Assembly (NCBI GenBank): GCA_963668605.1
Contig: OY764903.1
Span: forward strand, 4,836,001 to 4,900,000
Direction of reading: 5' to 3'
DNA length: 64,000 bases
DNA from: G963668605 sp963668605
GTDB taxonomy: Bacteria; Acidobacteriota; Terriglobia; Bryobacterales; Bryobacteraceae
Position numbers and translations under genes: made by a program. Shown in pieces: positions 34,586-43,740 of the stretch (position 1 is its first letter; every line of letters begins with the position of its first letter). Below the pieces are notes generated by a model that saw nothing but the letters and a program-made list of their open reading frames with translations, did no database searches and had not been told where the DNA came from.

Positions 34586-35622
34586 GCTGTTGCCTCCTCA
34601 GGCACTGCCACTTCATCCAGCCGCACGGGCCGGCGTTCCTCATAGGATTTGCGCGCCGCCAGCGCCATCACGACAGGGATGCGCCCGTCGATCCCGGTCA
34701 CCGCAGTCTCCCGGTCTTCGCGCACTGCTGCGACGAATGAGCGCAGTTCGCTGGCAAAGCTCTCAGTGTATCGCTCCATGAAAAAATTTAGCGGCAGGTC
34801 CCGGCGAACCGATGTGCCCGTGCTGACGACGGCCTGATTGGGATAACGATTCTCTGTCGCGATCTTGCCCGCGCTGCCCAGGATCTCGACACGCTGGTCA
34901 TATCCATAAGCGGCCTGGCGGCAGTTGTCGATCGTGCCGATGACCCCATTCTTGAAGCGCAGCACAATCAACGCAGTATCCAAATCCCCGGCCGCGCCGA
35001 TCGCCGGATCCACCATCACGCCGCCCGCTGTGTAGATTTCCTCGACCTCATCGCCAATCAGAAAGCGGGCCATGTCGAAATCGTGAATGGTCATGTCGAG
35101 GAACATGCCGCCGGACACGCGCACGTAGGAAATCGGCGGAGGCGAAGGATCGCGGCTGATGATATGCATGAGCCGCGGCGTTCCAATCTCGCCGCTGACG
35201 AGCGCCGCGCGCACACGTGCGAAATTGGCATCGAAGCGCCGGTTGAAACCGATTTGCAGTTTCACGCCGGCCTGCATCACCGCAGCAAGAGCGCGGTCGA
35301 TGGCGGCCAGACTATGCGCGATCGGCTTCTCGCAGAAGATGTGCTTGCCGGCCTGCGCCGCCTGGACGATCAGGTCCGCGTGTGTGGCGGTCGACGAGCA
35401 GATCAAGACTGCATCGATTTCGGGATTTGCAAGGATCGTACCGCTTGATTCGGCTACCGCCGGGATTCCGCAGCGCAAGGCTACCGCTTCCGCGGCCTCC
35501 CTGTTGACATCCGCGATCGCCAGTATGCGCGCCTCCGGCATACCGAACGCCAGCGTTTCCGCGTGTACTTTTCCGATGCGTCCGGCGCCGATAATTCCGA
35601 TGTGCAGTTGCTTGCTACTCAT
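34582..35622 (-). CDS. iolG: Inositol 2-dehydrogenase (Gfo/Idh/MocA family)
   Basis: Oxidises myo-inositol to scyllo-inosose with NAD+, the first catabolic step. The 346-residue protein has the Rossmann loop GIIGAGRIG near the N-terminus, the HIFCEKPIAH motif with the catalytic Lys, and the IolG-type GGMFLDMTIHDFDMARFLIGDEVEEIYTAGG, whose Asp and His are the usual proton-relay residues. The start at 35622 follows AGGGGGG and overlaps iolE by 8 bp. A longer open frame upstream is the iolE complement in another frame and is not used. Confidence 0.93.
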   Translation of the reverse strand: MSSKQLHIGIIGAGRIGKVHAETLAFGMPEARILAIADVNREAAEAVALRCGIPAVAESSGTILANPEIDAVLICSSTATHADLIVQAAQAGKHIFCEKPIAHSLAAIDRALAAVMQAGVKLQIGFNRRFDANFARVRAALVSGEIGTPRLMHIISRDPSPPPISYVRVSGGMFLDMTIHDFDMARFLIGDEVEEIYTAGGVMVDPAIGAAGDLDTALIVLRFKNGVIGTIDNCRQAAYGYDQRVEILGSAGKIATENRYPNQAVVSTGTSVRRDLPLNFFMERYTESFASELRSFVAAVREDRETAVTGIDGRIPVVMALAARKSYEERRPVRLDEVAVPEEATA

Positions 35623-36553
35623 GCGCCCCCCTGTAATTCGCTTCGATTGAGCGCAGGTATTCCCGGTTGCGCCGTGCGCTCTCCAGCGGCGCACCCATTC
35701 CAGGCAGTATGTCCTGCTCCACCAAAACGTATCCGTCGTAGCTTTGCGCGGCGAGTTGCCGCAACAGCGCGGGAAAGTCGACACAGCCTTGACCCAGTTC
35801 ACAGAAGACGCCGTGGCGCAGCGCCGCAAAATAGTCCCATTCTTCTTCGCGCGCGCGCCGAGCCACAGCCGGTTGGCAATCCTTGCAGTGGATATACCAG
35901 ATCCTCTCGCCGAAGCGCCGAAGCGCCGCGACGACGTCGCACTGTCCCGCACCGTAACAATAGTGCCCCGTGTCGAAGACCAAGCCGAGCCAACGCGGGT
36001 CCGTCAACTCCAGCAGCGTCGCGATCTCATCCGGTGTCTCCACATAGCCCGCGCAATGATGATGAAAAACCGTGCGCAGTCCCGTCTCCTCACGGACCGC
36101 GTGCGCCACCTGATCCGCGCCCGCCGCAAACACTTTCCACTCCGCCGCCCTCAGGCCCGCTTGCGGGGTGACTCTTCCGGCCAGCCGCGTGCGCTCCGGC
36201 TCAGTCCCATTGTTGTCGGCCAGCACAAGATAGGGCGCGGGCGCGGCAGCCACGGCGGCCAGCAATCGCGCTGTCTTCACGGCATTGGCGATACCGGCCG
36301 CATGTGCGCTTGCGTCCTTCAGCGCCACCGGCACAAACGCACCCAGCATGACGAGGCCGCGCTTGTTCAGTTCAGTCCGCAACACAGCCGGGTCGGTGGG
36401 CATGTAGCCCCAATCGCCCAACTCGGTACCTGTGTAGCCGGTTGCCGCAAGTTCGTCCAACATGCGGCTGAATCCGATCTGCTCGCCTTTCGCCGCTTCG
36501 AATTCCAGCGTGCCCCACGAGCACGGCGCATTGCCGACGAGTAGTTTCCGCAT
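35615..36553 (-). CDS. iolE: Inosose dehydratase-like TIM-barrel protein
   Basis: Converts scyllo-inosose to 3D-trihydroxycyclohexane-1,2-dione. The 312-residue sugar-isomerase-like barrel starts with NAPCSWGTLEF and continues with GYTGTELGDWGYMPTDPAVLRTELNKRGL, as in IolE. Metal-binding candidates are the H of TVFHHHCAGY and the D/H pair in LGLVFDTGHYCYG, then IHCKD and the E of LVEQD. An 8-bp overlap joins it to iolG, and 12 bp separate it from mmsA. IolI- or IolH-like function is an alternative, but the order and N-terminus favour IolE. Confidence 0.87.
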   Translation of the reverse strand: MRKLLVGNAPCSWGTLEFEAAKGEQIGFSRMLDELAATGYTGTELGDWGYMPTDPAVLRTELNKRGLVMLGAFVPVALKDASAHAAGIANAVKTARLLAAVAAAPAPYLVLADNNGTEPERTRLAGRVTPQAGLRAAEWKVFAAGADQVAHAVREETGLRTVFHHHCAGYVETPDEIATLLELTDPRWLGLVFDTGHYCYGAGQCDVVAALRRFGERIWYIHCKDCQPAVARRAREEEWDYFAALRHGVFCELGQGCVDFPALLRQLAAQSYDGYVLVEQDILPGMGAPLESARRNREYLRSIEANYRGAHE

Positions 36554-36565
36554 AGACGACCTCTT

Positions 36566-38038
36566 TCAGAACTTGCGGCTCCAGTCACGGGGCCAGCGTT
36601 CGACGACGACTTTGGTCTGCGTATAAAACTCCACACCGTGCTGCGCCTGCGCGTGCAGATCGCCGAAGAAGCTCTCACCCCAACCGCTGAAGGGAAACAT
36701 CGCCATGGGCGCGGCGACGCCGACATTGATACCCACATTGCCAGCGTTCACTTCGTAGCGAAAGCGCCGCGCGTTGGCGCCGTCGCTGGTGAACAAGCAA
36801 GCCATATTGCCATAGCTGCGCTGGTTCACCATCGCGATCGCCTCGTCGATGGAATCCGCGTGCATCAGGCTGAGCACGGGGCCGAAGATCTCGGTGCGCG
36901 CGATCTCGCCTTGCGGCGGCACCTCGTCGAGAATCGTCGGGAATACGAAGAAGCCTTCGTCGAATCCCTTTACTTTTGCCCCGCGCCCGTCCAACAGAAC
37001 GTGTGCGCCCTCCTGCTCTCCGCGGGCGATGAGGCCTTCGATGCGCGCTTTGCTCTCCGCCGAAATCACGGGGCCCATCTCCACTCCACTGGTCAACCCA
37101 TAGCCGACTTTGCGCTTGCGTGCGACTGCGACCATCTGCTCCGTCAACTCCTTGCGCGCACCGCCCACCGTGATCGCCACGGAGGCCGCCAGGCAGCGTT
37201 GCCCGGCGCAGCCGAATGCGGAGTCGGCCAGGATGCGCGTCGTCATCTCCATGTCGGCATCGGGCATCACGACCACCGGATTCTTGGCGCCGCCCTGGCA
37301 CTGCGCGCGCTTGCCGTTGGCCGCCGCCCGGCCGTAGACATAGCGCGCCGTGGCCGTCGAGCCCACAAAGCTCACCGCGCGGATTTCATGATGGTCGAGG
37401 ATCGCATCGACCGCCGCCCGGCCACCGTTGACGAGTTGGACCACGCCCGGCGGAAAGCCCGCGGCTTCAAGCAGGTGAAACAATTTCCACGACGTCAGGG
37501 GCACGCGCTCCGACGGTTTCAGCAGGAAGCAATTGCCCGCCGCCAGCGCGTAGGGCAGGAACCAGAACGGAATCATGCCCGGGAAGTTGAAGGGCGTGAT
37601 CGCCGCGACGACTCCCAACGGCTGCCGGATCATGTGCTCGTCGATGCCGGCGGCGACGTCCTCGTTGTTGCAGCCCTGCATCAGCATCGGAATCCCGCAG
37701 GCCGTCTCCACGTTTTCAATCGCGCGCCGCAATTCGCCCACGCTTTCCGCATGGGTCTTGCCGCACTCGCTGGTGATCGTGCGCGCCAGGTCGTCGAGGT
37801 TTTCTTCGAGCAACGCCTTCAGCTTGAACAGCGGCTGAACACGCTCTCCCGCCGGAGTTCGTCTCCATCCGGCGAAGGCGCGCGCCGCACTGTGCGCGGC
37901 TTGGTCCACTTCCGCTGCGGGCGATAGTGGCACCGTCGCAAGCACTTGCGCCGAGGCCGGGTCGAGCACGTTTAGCGCCTCACTCGCGCTGGATGCGCGC
38001 CATGCTCCATCGATGTAGTTCTGCAATCGATCCGTCAT
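36566..38038 (-). CDS. mmsA: Methylmalonate-semialdehyde dehydrogenase (acylating)
   Basis: Catalyses the last step of inositol breakdown, malonate semialdehyde to acetyl-CoA and CO2 (IolA/MmsA). The 490-residue product reads MTDRLQNYIDGAW at its start (38038), preceded by AGGAG. Key parts are PLGVVAAITPFNFPGMIPFWFLPYALAAGNCFLLKPSE, SFVGSTATARYVYGRAAANGKRAQCQGGAKN and the catalytic Cys in FGCAGQRCLAAS. Members without a general-base Glu at the GGAKN site (N in place of E) are CoA-acylating, as here. It follows iolD by 10 bp. Confidence 0.94.
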   Translation of the reverse strand: MTDRLQNYIDGAWRASSASEALNVLDPASAQVLATVPLSPAAEVDQAAHSAARAFAGWRRTPAGERVQPLFKLKALLEENLDDLARTITSECGKTHAESVGELRRAIENVETACGIPMLMQGCNNEDVAAGIDEHMIRQPLGVVAAITPFNFPGMIPFWFLPYALAAGNCFLLKPSERVPLTSWKLFHLLEAAGFPPGVVQLVNGGRAAVDAILDHHEIRAVSFVGSTATARYVYGRAAANGKRAQCQGGAKNPVVVMPDADMEMTTRILADSAFGCAGQRCLAASVAITVGGARKELTEQMVAVARKRKVGYGLTSGVEMGPVISAESKARIEGLIARGEQEGAHVLLDGRGAKVKGFDEGFFVFPTILDEVPPQGEIARTEIFGPVLSLMHADSIDEAIAMVNQRSYGNMACLFTSDGANARRFRYEVNAGNVGINVGVAAPMAMFPFSGWGESFFGDLHAQAQHGVEFYTQTKVVVERWPRDWSRKF

Positions 38039-38048
38039 CGTCAGACTC

Positions 38049-39911
38049 CTAAAGGTGATAGCGTTCTTTCTTGCGCGCCTCTTCATAGTTGGTCCGCGCG
38101 GCGCGCACAGTCTCGCTCTCCGAAACTTCGGCGACAGCCACATCCCACCACGATTCGTAGCCCGGCACGCCCACACTCGTGTCGGTCTCCACAACGATGA
38201 CGGTGGTGCGGTCGAGCGTCTTGGCCTTCTGCAAAGCGTCTTTCAATTCAGCGAGAGTCGACGCCTTCAATGCGTGGGCGCCCAGACTGCGGGCATTGGC
38301 TGCATAGTCGACAGTAAGGGTCTCACCGTCGAGTAGTCCGGACTGCTTGGAACGCAAGCGGTAGCTGGTTCCGAAGCCACCTTGCCCCAACGCGCGGCTC
38401 AATCCGCCGATGCTCGCGAAACCATGATTGTCGACCAGGACGATGATGATCTTTACGCCTTCCTGCACCGAAGTCATGATTTCAGTCGGCATCATCAGAT
38501 ACGTGCCGTCGCCCAAAAAGACGTACACTTCGCGGCTGGGGTCGGCGAGTTTTGCGCCGATCGCGCCGGGAATCTCATACGACATGCACGAGTAGCCGTA
38601 CTCCATGTGGTAGCCGTTGGGTGTGCGCGTACGCCACAGTTTATGCAGGTCGCCCGGATGGCTGCCCGCGGCCGAAAGCAGCACGTCGCGCGGCCCGGCG
38701 GCCTCCCACATCGCGCCGATCACTTCGCTCTGCGCGGGTTTGCCAGGATTGTTGAGATGGAACAGCCGGTCGACTTCCTTTTCCCACTTGTGCTTCAGGG
38801 CGGCGGCCTGCGCCGCGTACTCGGCGCCGACGCGATAGTCCGGCAGTGCCGCGGCGAGTTGCTCGAGCGCAACGCGCGCGTCCGCGAGCAACGGGATCGC
38901 CGAGACTTTGCAGGCGTCGAACTCAGCCGTGTTGATATTGACGAAGCGCACCGCTGGGTTCTGGAACGCGGTCATCGAGGCCGACGTGAAGTCGGAATAG
39001 CGCGTGCCGATACCGATGACGAGATCGGCCTCGCGCGCCAGACGATTCGCGGCAAGCGTGCCCGTCGCGCCGATCGCGCCCACGCACTGCGCATGGTCGT
39101 AGGCCAGCGAGCCTTTGCCCGCCTGTGTCTCCGCCACAGCTATGCCGGTCTGCGCGGCGAAATTCGCCAGCGCCTGCGAGGCTTCGCTCATCAGGACGCC
39201 GCCGCCAGCCACGATCAGCGGCTTGCGGCTGGCGCGGATCGCCTCGACGGCGCGCCCCAAAGAGACCGTGTCGGGCTGGCCCCGGCGAATCAGCCAGACG
39301 CGCTTGCGGAACAACTCCGCCGGGTAATCGTAGGCCTCAGCCTGCACATCCTGCGGCAGCGCTAGCGTCACCGCGCCGCAATCGGACGGCGACGTGAGCA
39401 CACGCATCACCTCCGGCAACGCCGTGATGAGTTGCTCGGGACGGTAGATGCGATCCCAGTAGCGCGACACCGGTTTGAAACAATCATTCACTCCGATGTC
39501 CTGCGTCGAGGGTGATTCCAATTGCTGCAGGACCGGCGCCACATTACGGCGCGCGAAGATGTCGCCGGGCAGCAGCAGCACCGGCAACCTGTTGATGGTG
39601 GCCAGCGCCGCCCCGGTAATCATGTTCGTTGCGCCCGGTCCGATCGACGACGTGCAGGCGAATGTGCGCAGCCGGTTGCTCGCCTTGGCGAAGGCCGACG
39701 CGAGGTGCACGCCCGATTGCTCGTTGCGCACGGAGATGTACGGGAAATCGGGGTTCTGCTGCAATGCCTGTCCGATGCCGGCAATGTTCCCGTGGCCAAA
39801 TATTCCCAACATGCCGGCGAAGAAGGCGTGCTCGCGCCCATCCCGCTCGACATACTGATTCTTCAGAAAGCTCACCAGCGCCTGAGCCATCGTCATGCGG
39901 CGCGTCCCCAT
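38049..39911 (-). CDS. iolD: 3D-(3,5/4)-trihydroxycyclohexane-1,2-dione hydrolase
   Basis: A ThDP-dependent ring-opening enzyme that makes 5-deoxy-glucuronate. The 620-residue protein begins MGTRRMTMAQALVSFLKNQYVERDGREHAFFAGMLGIFGHGN, very typical of IolD. The catalytic Glu is in ISVRNEQSGVHLASAFAK. The ThDP-binding motif GDGTYLMMPTEIMTSVQEGVKIIIVLVDNHGF (GDG...N) lies in the C-terminal domain. GAGGAGG precedes the ATG at 39911. A much longer frame upstream is not used. Confidence 0.96.
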   Translation of the reverse strand: MGTRRMTMAQALVSFLKNQYVERDGREHAFFAGMLGIFGHGNIAGIGQALQQNPDFPYISVRNEQSGVHLASAFAKASNRLRTFACTSSIGPGATNMITGAALATINRLPVLLLPGDIFARRNVAPVLQQLESPSTQDIGVNDCFKPVSRYWDRIYRPEQLITALPEVMRVLTSPSDCGAVTLALPQDVQAEAYDYPAELFRKRVWLIRRGQPDTVSLGRAVEAIRASRKPLIVAGGGVLMSEASQALANFAAQTGIAVAETQAGKGSLAYDHAQCVGAIGATGTLAANRLAREADLVIGIGTRYSDFTSASMTAFQNPAVRFVNINTAEFDACKVSAIPLLADARVALEQLAAALPDYRVGAEYAAQAAALKHKWEKEVDRLFHLNNPGKPAQSEVIGAMWEAAGPRDVLLSAAGSHPGDLHKLWRTRTPNGYHMEYGYSCMSYEIPGAIGAKLADPSREVYVFLGDGTYLMMPTEIMTSVQEGVKIIIVLVDNHGFASIGGLSRALGQGGFGTSYRLRSKQSGLLDGETLTVDYAANARSLGAHALKASTLAELKDALQKAKTLDRTTVIVVETDTSVGVPGYESWWDVAVAEVSESETVRAARTNYEEARKKERYHL

Positions 39912-39936
39912 GTTGTTCCTCCTCACAAGCAGCGGG

Positions 39937-40947
39937 TCAGAGCAGACGCGACAAGCGATCCATGTTGCGTCCGCGATTCTCCGCCATCGATTGCAGCGCT
40001 TCTTCTGCCCGCCACCCTCTGTGCACGATGCCGCCCGCCGCTTCGGCCATGGCGAGCGGATCTTCACTGCCGGGGTATAAAACATTTCTGCCCACTAGTG
40101 CTCCGCGCACGTTGGGCCCTGCGGATAACGCTGATTCCAACTGCCGCAGAAACGGCGCCGGATCTCCGGCCGATTCTCCCCCCAACAACAGGATCGGTAA
40201 AGTGGTGGAATGGGCCACGATCTCGAACTTCTCGCAATGCGGCAGCTTGAGCCACAGGTAGCGGCTGCTGTCGCCGAGCGCGGACGCCACGCCCGCCAAA
40301 CGCGCCAGAGCTTCGGCGGTTTTCACCACGACATACCCTTTTTCTGTTTTCGTCACCGGCAGCGGCTCCAGAAACGTGGGCAGGCCCAGTGCATTCAACT
40401 CGTTGATCGCCTGGGAACTCGCCAGCATCGTCTTCAGCGAAGCGGGCGCGCTGGGATCCACGCGCAATAGAATCTTTGCTCCATCGAGCCGCCAGGCCTG
40501 GCAGGTGGCGGGAGTCGCACCTGTCATCGGATCGTCTAGTTCCCAAATGCTGCCAGCCAGTCCGCCGCGGTTGAGACTTGCGATCAGCAACTTGTTGTCA
40601 AGCAGCGTGGGTGCGCCGGACGCGCGCAGCAATCCGTCGATCGCCAGCAGATCTTCGAGGATGTCCATCGTGGCCATCACGCCATCAACCTGCGCGCCGC
40701 ACAGCACGCGCACGATACGCGCCAGATAGTCGCGCCGGCCGGCCATGGCGAGCGGGTCCGCGCCCACCTTCGTCACGTTGCGCGCCGGGTGATCGGCCGC
40801 CAGGATATTCAGTTTGCCGTCGGACGCCAGACGCTCGCGAGGAACCCGAACCGCAGCGGCCCTGCAGCCGAAATCGGGATCGTCGACTCGCAGCTCCGTC
40901 AGACGGGCCAGCAGCACGTCAGGAAAGAATTGTTGACTTGAGAACAC
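39937..40947 (-). CDS. Cgl0158-like class I aldolase, probable DKGP aldolase of the inositol pathway
   Basis: A 336-residue (beta/alpha)8 protein with NILAADHPARNVTKVGADPLAMAGRRDYLARI, GVMATMDILEDLLAIDGLL, LLDNKLLIASLNRGGL and YLWLKLPHCEKFEIVAHSTTLPILLLGGES. This resembles the Cgl0158 protein found in actinobacterial inositol clusters and, more distantly, the LacD/DeoC barrel group. In this operon no other aldolase is present, so it is the best candidate for cleaving 6-phospho-5-dehydro-2-deoxygluconate (the role of IolJ). GTG start at 40947 directly follows the iolC stop (TAAGTG), with AAAGG just upstream. Confidence 0.8.
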   Translation of the reverse strand: MFSSQQFFPDVLLARLTELRVDDPDFGCRAAAVRVPRERLASDGKLNILAADHPARNVTKVGADPLAMAGRRDYLARIVRVLCGAQVDGVMATMDILEDLLAIDGLLRASGAPTLLDNKLLIASLNRGGLAGSIWELDDPMTGATPATCQAWRLDGAKILLRVDPSAPASLKTMLASSQAINELNALGLPTFLEPLPVTKTEKGYVVVKTAEALARLAGVASALGDSSRYLWLKLPHCEKFEIVAHSTTLPILLLGGESAGDPAPFLRQLESALSAGPNVRGALVGRNVLYPGSEDPLAMAEAAGGIVHRGWRAEEALQSMAENRGRNMDRLSRLL

Positions 40948-41889
40948 TTATGCCTTTCTTTGTTGCCGCATCATCGCTTCCACTTCCGGAAGCAGCGGCA
41001 TCGCTTCCGAACAACTCAACCGGCTGACCACGATGGCGGCCGCGGCGTTGCCATAGTGCAGACACTCTGCCGCCGGAAGTTGCTTCAGCATGGCGTAGAG
41101 AAATCCCGAGGCAAAGCCATCGCCGGCGCCGATCGTCGTCACGACGTCCACCGAATAGGGCGGCAGGAAAACCGAATCGTCGCCCGTCCAAACACGTGTG
41201 CCCAGTTCACCCAATTTGGAAACCAGCATGGGCACGCCCGCGGCGAGCAGTTTGGCTGTCGCTTCGTCCAGATCGTCGACGCCGGCGACAAGCTTCAGCT
41301 CCAGTTGATTGCCGATCAGCACGTCGACGAACGGCAACGCGAGGCGCACGGCCAGGCCTGCTTCTTCGGGTTTTCTCCACGACATCGCGCGGTAATCAAC
41401 GTCGAGCACCACGCGGCAGCCAGCCTGCTTGGCGCGCTCCAATGCCAGGTAGGCCGATTCGCGAGAAGGCGATCCGCACAACGAGGTGCCGTTGGTGATA
41501 AACATTCGAGCCGACGAGACGTAGTCGAGATCGGCGGCGGTCGCGTCGAGCAGCGTGTCGACGGGGTCGCGGCGATAGAACACTTGAGGAAAGCTGGCGG
41601 GCGGAGAAACTTCGGTCAGGCAGAGCGAAGGCAGAAAACCGGGCGCCGTCTGGACGTGGCTCGTCTCCACTTTTTCCGCTTGCAGGAAATCGAGCAGAAA
41701 GCGGCTCAGGCTGTCGTCGCCCAGACAACTCACAATGCCCACGCCGACGCCTAATCTCGATAGCCCGACTGCCATGTTCGCGCTCGAGCCGCCCAGGTAT
41801 CGCGAGAAGCGCCGCACCTGCGGCAACGGCACGTGCGGCTCTTCCGAGTAGAGATCGTAGCCGATTCGGCCCAAAATCACGACGTCCAT
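40948..41889 (-). CDS. iolC: 5-dehydro-2-deoxygluconokinase (PfkB family)
   Basis: Phosphorylates 5-dehydro-2-deoxygluconate with ATP. The 313-residue ribokinase-like fold has the first signature YLGGSSANMAVGLSRLGVGVGIVSCLGDDSLSRFLLDFL and the second DVVTTIGAGDGFASGFLYAML, with the catalytic Asp in GAGD. IolC features include the N-terminal VVILGRIGYDLY and QVFYRRDPVD. The ATG at 41889 lies 13 bp after iolB. A longer frame upstream is not used. Confidence 0.94.
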   Translation of the reverse strand: MDVVILGRIGYDLYSEEPHVPLPQVRRFSRYLGGSSANMAVGLSRLGVGVGIVSCLGDDSLSRFLLDFLQAEKVETSHVQTAPGFLPSLCLTEVSPPASFPQVFYRRDPVDTLLDATAADLDYVSSARMFITNGTSLCGSPSRESAYLALERAKQAGCRVVLDVDYRAMSWRKPEEAGLAVRLALPFVDVLIGNQLELKLVAGVDDLDEATAKLLAAGVPMLVSKLGELGTRVWTGDDSVFLPPYSVDVVTTIGAGDGFASGFLYAMLKQLPAAECLHYGNAAAAIVVSRLSCSEAMPLLPEVEAMMRQQRKA

Positions 41890-41902
41890 AGTCTTCAGCA
41901 CC

Positions 41903-42715
41903 TCACACCAGCGGCACTCTTGGGTCTTGCTCGCTCCATGTCGCCCGCACCCAGGCGTAGTCGGGGTCGTCGGAAGCGGCCATCGAACGTGCCGAACCGG
42001 CCAAGGCATTCAGGTAATACACGTTGTAGCCGTGCGCGGCCACGACCGGGTGGTAGCCTTCCGGAATCAGAATCAGTTCCCCGTCACGCACCGTGATGGT
42101 CTCGTCGATGCGCCGGTCGGCCGTATATACCTTCTGAATCGCGTAGCCCTCCTGCCGGTCCACGCGATAGTAGTAGATCTCTTCGAGATCCACCTCTCCG
42201 GGCGGGTTGTGCACATCGTGCTTATGCGGCGGATAGCTCGACCAGTTGCCGGAGGGCGTGAACACCTCCACCACCAGAAGACGATGCGCGGGAAACTCCG
42301 GCCCCATAATGTGATTGATCTGGCGCGTCGCGTTGCCGCCTCCGCGGATCTCGACTCTTACCTGCTCTGGCGTAACCAGACGCGCCGGGTGCTGTTCTCC
42401 AGCGCGACAGTAGCAGAAGGCCAGATCGCAATCGCTCTCGGCTACAACGGAAAAGTTTGTGGACAGCGGCAGGTAGAGTGTGTGGGGCAGACCGTCGAAG
42501 ACTCCGCTGCGTCTGCCAATGCGCTGCCAATCGCCCCGCGAAGAGCGCACGGAACAACAGCCGCCCAAGACGACGAGAGCCAATTCGTTGACACCGGTCG
42601 CCGCTTCGATGCTCTCGGCGCGCGCCAACGTGCGGACCTCGAACGACAGATATTCGTAACCAAAACTCTCGATCCTGCCTGTAAAACGCTCCGGACGTAT
42701 CAGCAGTTCACTCAT
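41903..42715 (-). CDS. iolB: 5-deoxy-glucuronate isomerase
   Basis: Isomerises 5-deoxyglucuronate to 5-dehydro-2-deoxygluconate. The 270-residue double cupin has the metal-binding motif SSYPPHKHDVHN followed by the Glu in VDLEEIYYYRVDRQEGYAIQKVYT and the later His in LIPEGYHPVVAAHGYNVYYLNALAG. These are the standard IolB residues. The ATG overlaps the stop of the LacI-type gene (ATGA), so the regulator and iolB are translationally coupled. Confidence 0.96.
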   Translation of the reverse strand: MSELLIRPERFTGRIESFGYEYLSFEVRTLARAESIEAATGVNELALVVLGGCCSVRSSRGDWQRIGRRSGVFDGLPHTLYLPLSTNFSVVAESDCDLAFCYCRAGEQHPARLVTPEQVRVEIRGGGNATRQINHIMGPEFPAHRLLVVEVFTPSGNWSSYPPHKHDVHNPPGEVDLEEIYYYRVDRQEGYAIQKVYTADRRIDETITVRDGELILIPEGYHPVVAAHGYNVYYLNALAGSARSMAASDDPDYAWVRATWSEQDPRVPLV

Positions 42716-43725
42716 GATCTCTCCTTGGGCGGCGCAGTGGATCCGCGCACAATCAACTCTCCCGGGACTCTCAGATCGTGCCCCGGCTCAGCACTGGAGA
42801 TCACCTGCAGCAGCGTCGTCATGGCCATGCGCCCCATCTGGCGCATGGGCTGCCGAATTGTAGTCAGCGGCGGGTCCAGATACTGGCTGATGTAGAGGTC
42901 GTCGAACCCGACGACGGAGATGCAGCCAGGGACGTCCAGCCCGTTGTCCCGAATCTGCCGGATGGCGCCCAAGGCCGTCAGGTCGTTGTAGCAGAAGACG
43001 GCCGTGGGCGGCTGACGTCGCGACAGAAGCTTGACCATCGCCGCCCTGGCGCCCTCCGGCTTTCCGTCGCCATGCGCAACCAGCCGCTCTTGGAATCGCA
43101 GGCCCGCCTCCTCTAGCGCCTGCCGGTAACCTAAGAAGCGCTCCTTGTCGGACTGGCGCCCGTAGCAGTCACCCAGGTAGGCAATCCGGCGATGGCCCAG
43201 TTCGATCAGATGCCGCGTCGCGTCCCGGCCCGCCTCTACATTGGCGATCATCACCGAGTGCGCGTACTGGCTGGGGTGCTGGTTATTGAGCAGCACGATC
43301 GGCACACGCATGTGCGCGAGCAACGGGACATACAGCGCGCCCACACGGGATGCGGTGACGATGATGCCGTCGACGCGGCGCTCCTCGAACGAGCGCACCA
43401 CGCGGACCTCGCGCTCCGGCTCGGCATTGGAATTGGCCAGGAACACAGAGAAGCCATGCTCGTTGGCGGCGTCCTCTATGCCGCTGACGACACCGGCTAC
43501 GAAAGGATCGGCGATGCTCGTCACCACCACGCCGACGGTTTCGCTGCGGCGACTAACCAGGCTACGGGCGGCGGCGCTCGGCCGGTATCCCGATTCGCGG
43601 GCGATGCGCCGGATCTTCTCCGCCGTCTCCGGATTCACGAGCGGGCTATGGCACAGAGCCCGCGAGACGGTGGAGTGCGAAACCCGCGCCGTGCGCGCGA
43701 TGTCCTTGATTGAGATCGCCTGCAT
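42712..43725 (-). CDS. LacI-family regulator of the inositol operon
   Basis: A 337-residue repressor with the LacI helix-turn-helix and hinge at the N-terminus (ISIKDIARTARVSHSTVSRALCHSPLVNPETAEKIRRIARESGYRPSAAARSL). A periplasmic-binding-like effector domain follows (VGVVVTSIADPFVAGVVSGIEDAANEHGFSVFLANSNAEPEREVRVVRSFEERRVDGIIV). It sits 15 bp behind the receptor gene and overlaps iolB. In most bacteria iol genes are controlled by IolR of the DeoR or GntR type, so the LacI type here is less common. The perfect palindrome upstream of the receptor is its likely operator, with an inositol-pathway compound as inducer (inferred). Confidence 0.93.
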   Translation of the reverse strand: MQAISIKDIARTARVSHSTVSRALCHSPLVNPETAEKIRRIARESGYRPSAAARSLVSRRSETVGVVVTSIADPFVAGVVSGIEDAANEHGFSVFLANSNAEPEREVRVVRSFEERRVDGIIVTASRVGALYVPLLAHMRVPIVLLNNQHPSQYAHSVMIANVEAGRDATRHLIELGHRRIAYLGDCYGRQSDKERFLGYRQALEEAGLRFQERLVAHGDGKPEGARAAMVKLLSRRQPPTAVFCYNDLTALGAIRQIRDNGLDVPGCISVVGFDDLYISQYLDPPLTTIRQPMRQMGRMAMTTLLQVISSAEPGHDLRVPGELIVRGSTAPPKERS

Positions 43726-43740
43726 CGCCGTTGCTGCGCT

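Noticed and set aside
36638..37927. 429-codon plus-strand open frame opposite mmsA
   Set aside because: His/Arg/Ala-rich antisense frame; mmsA on the other strand has all catalytic motifs.
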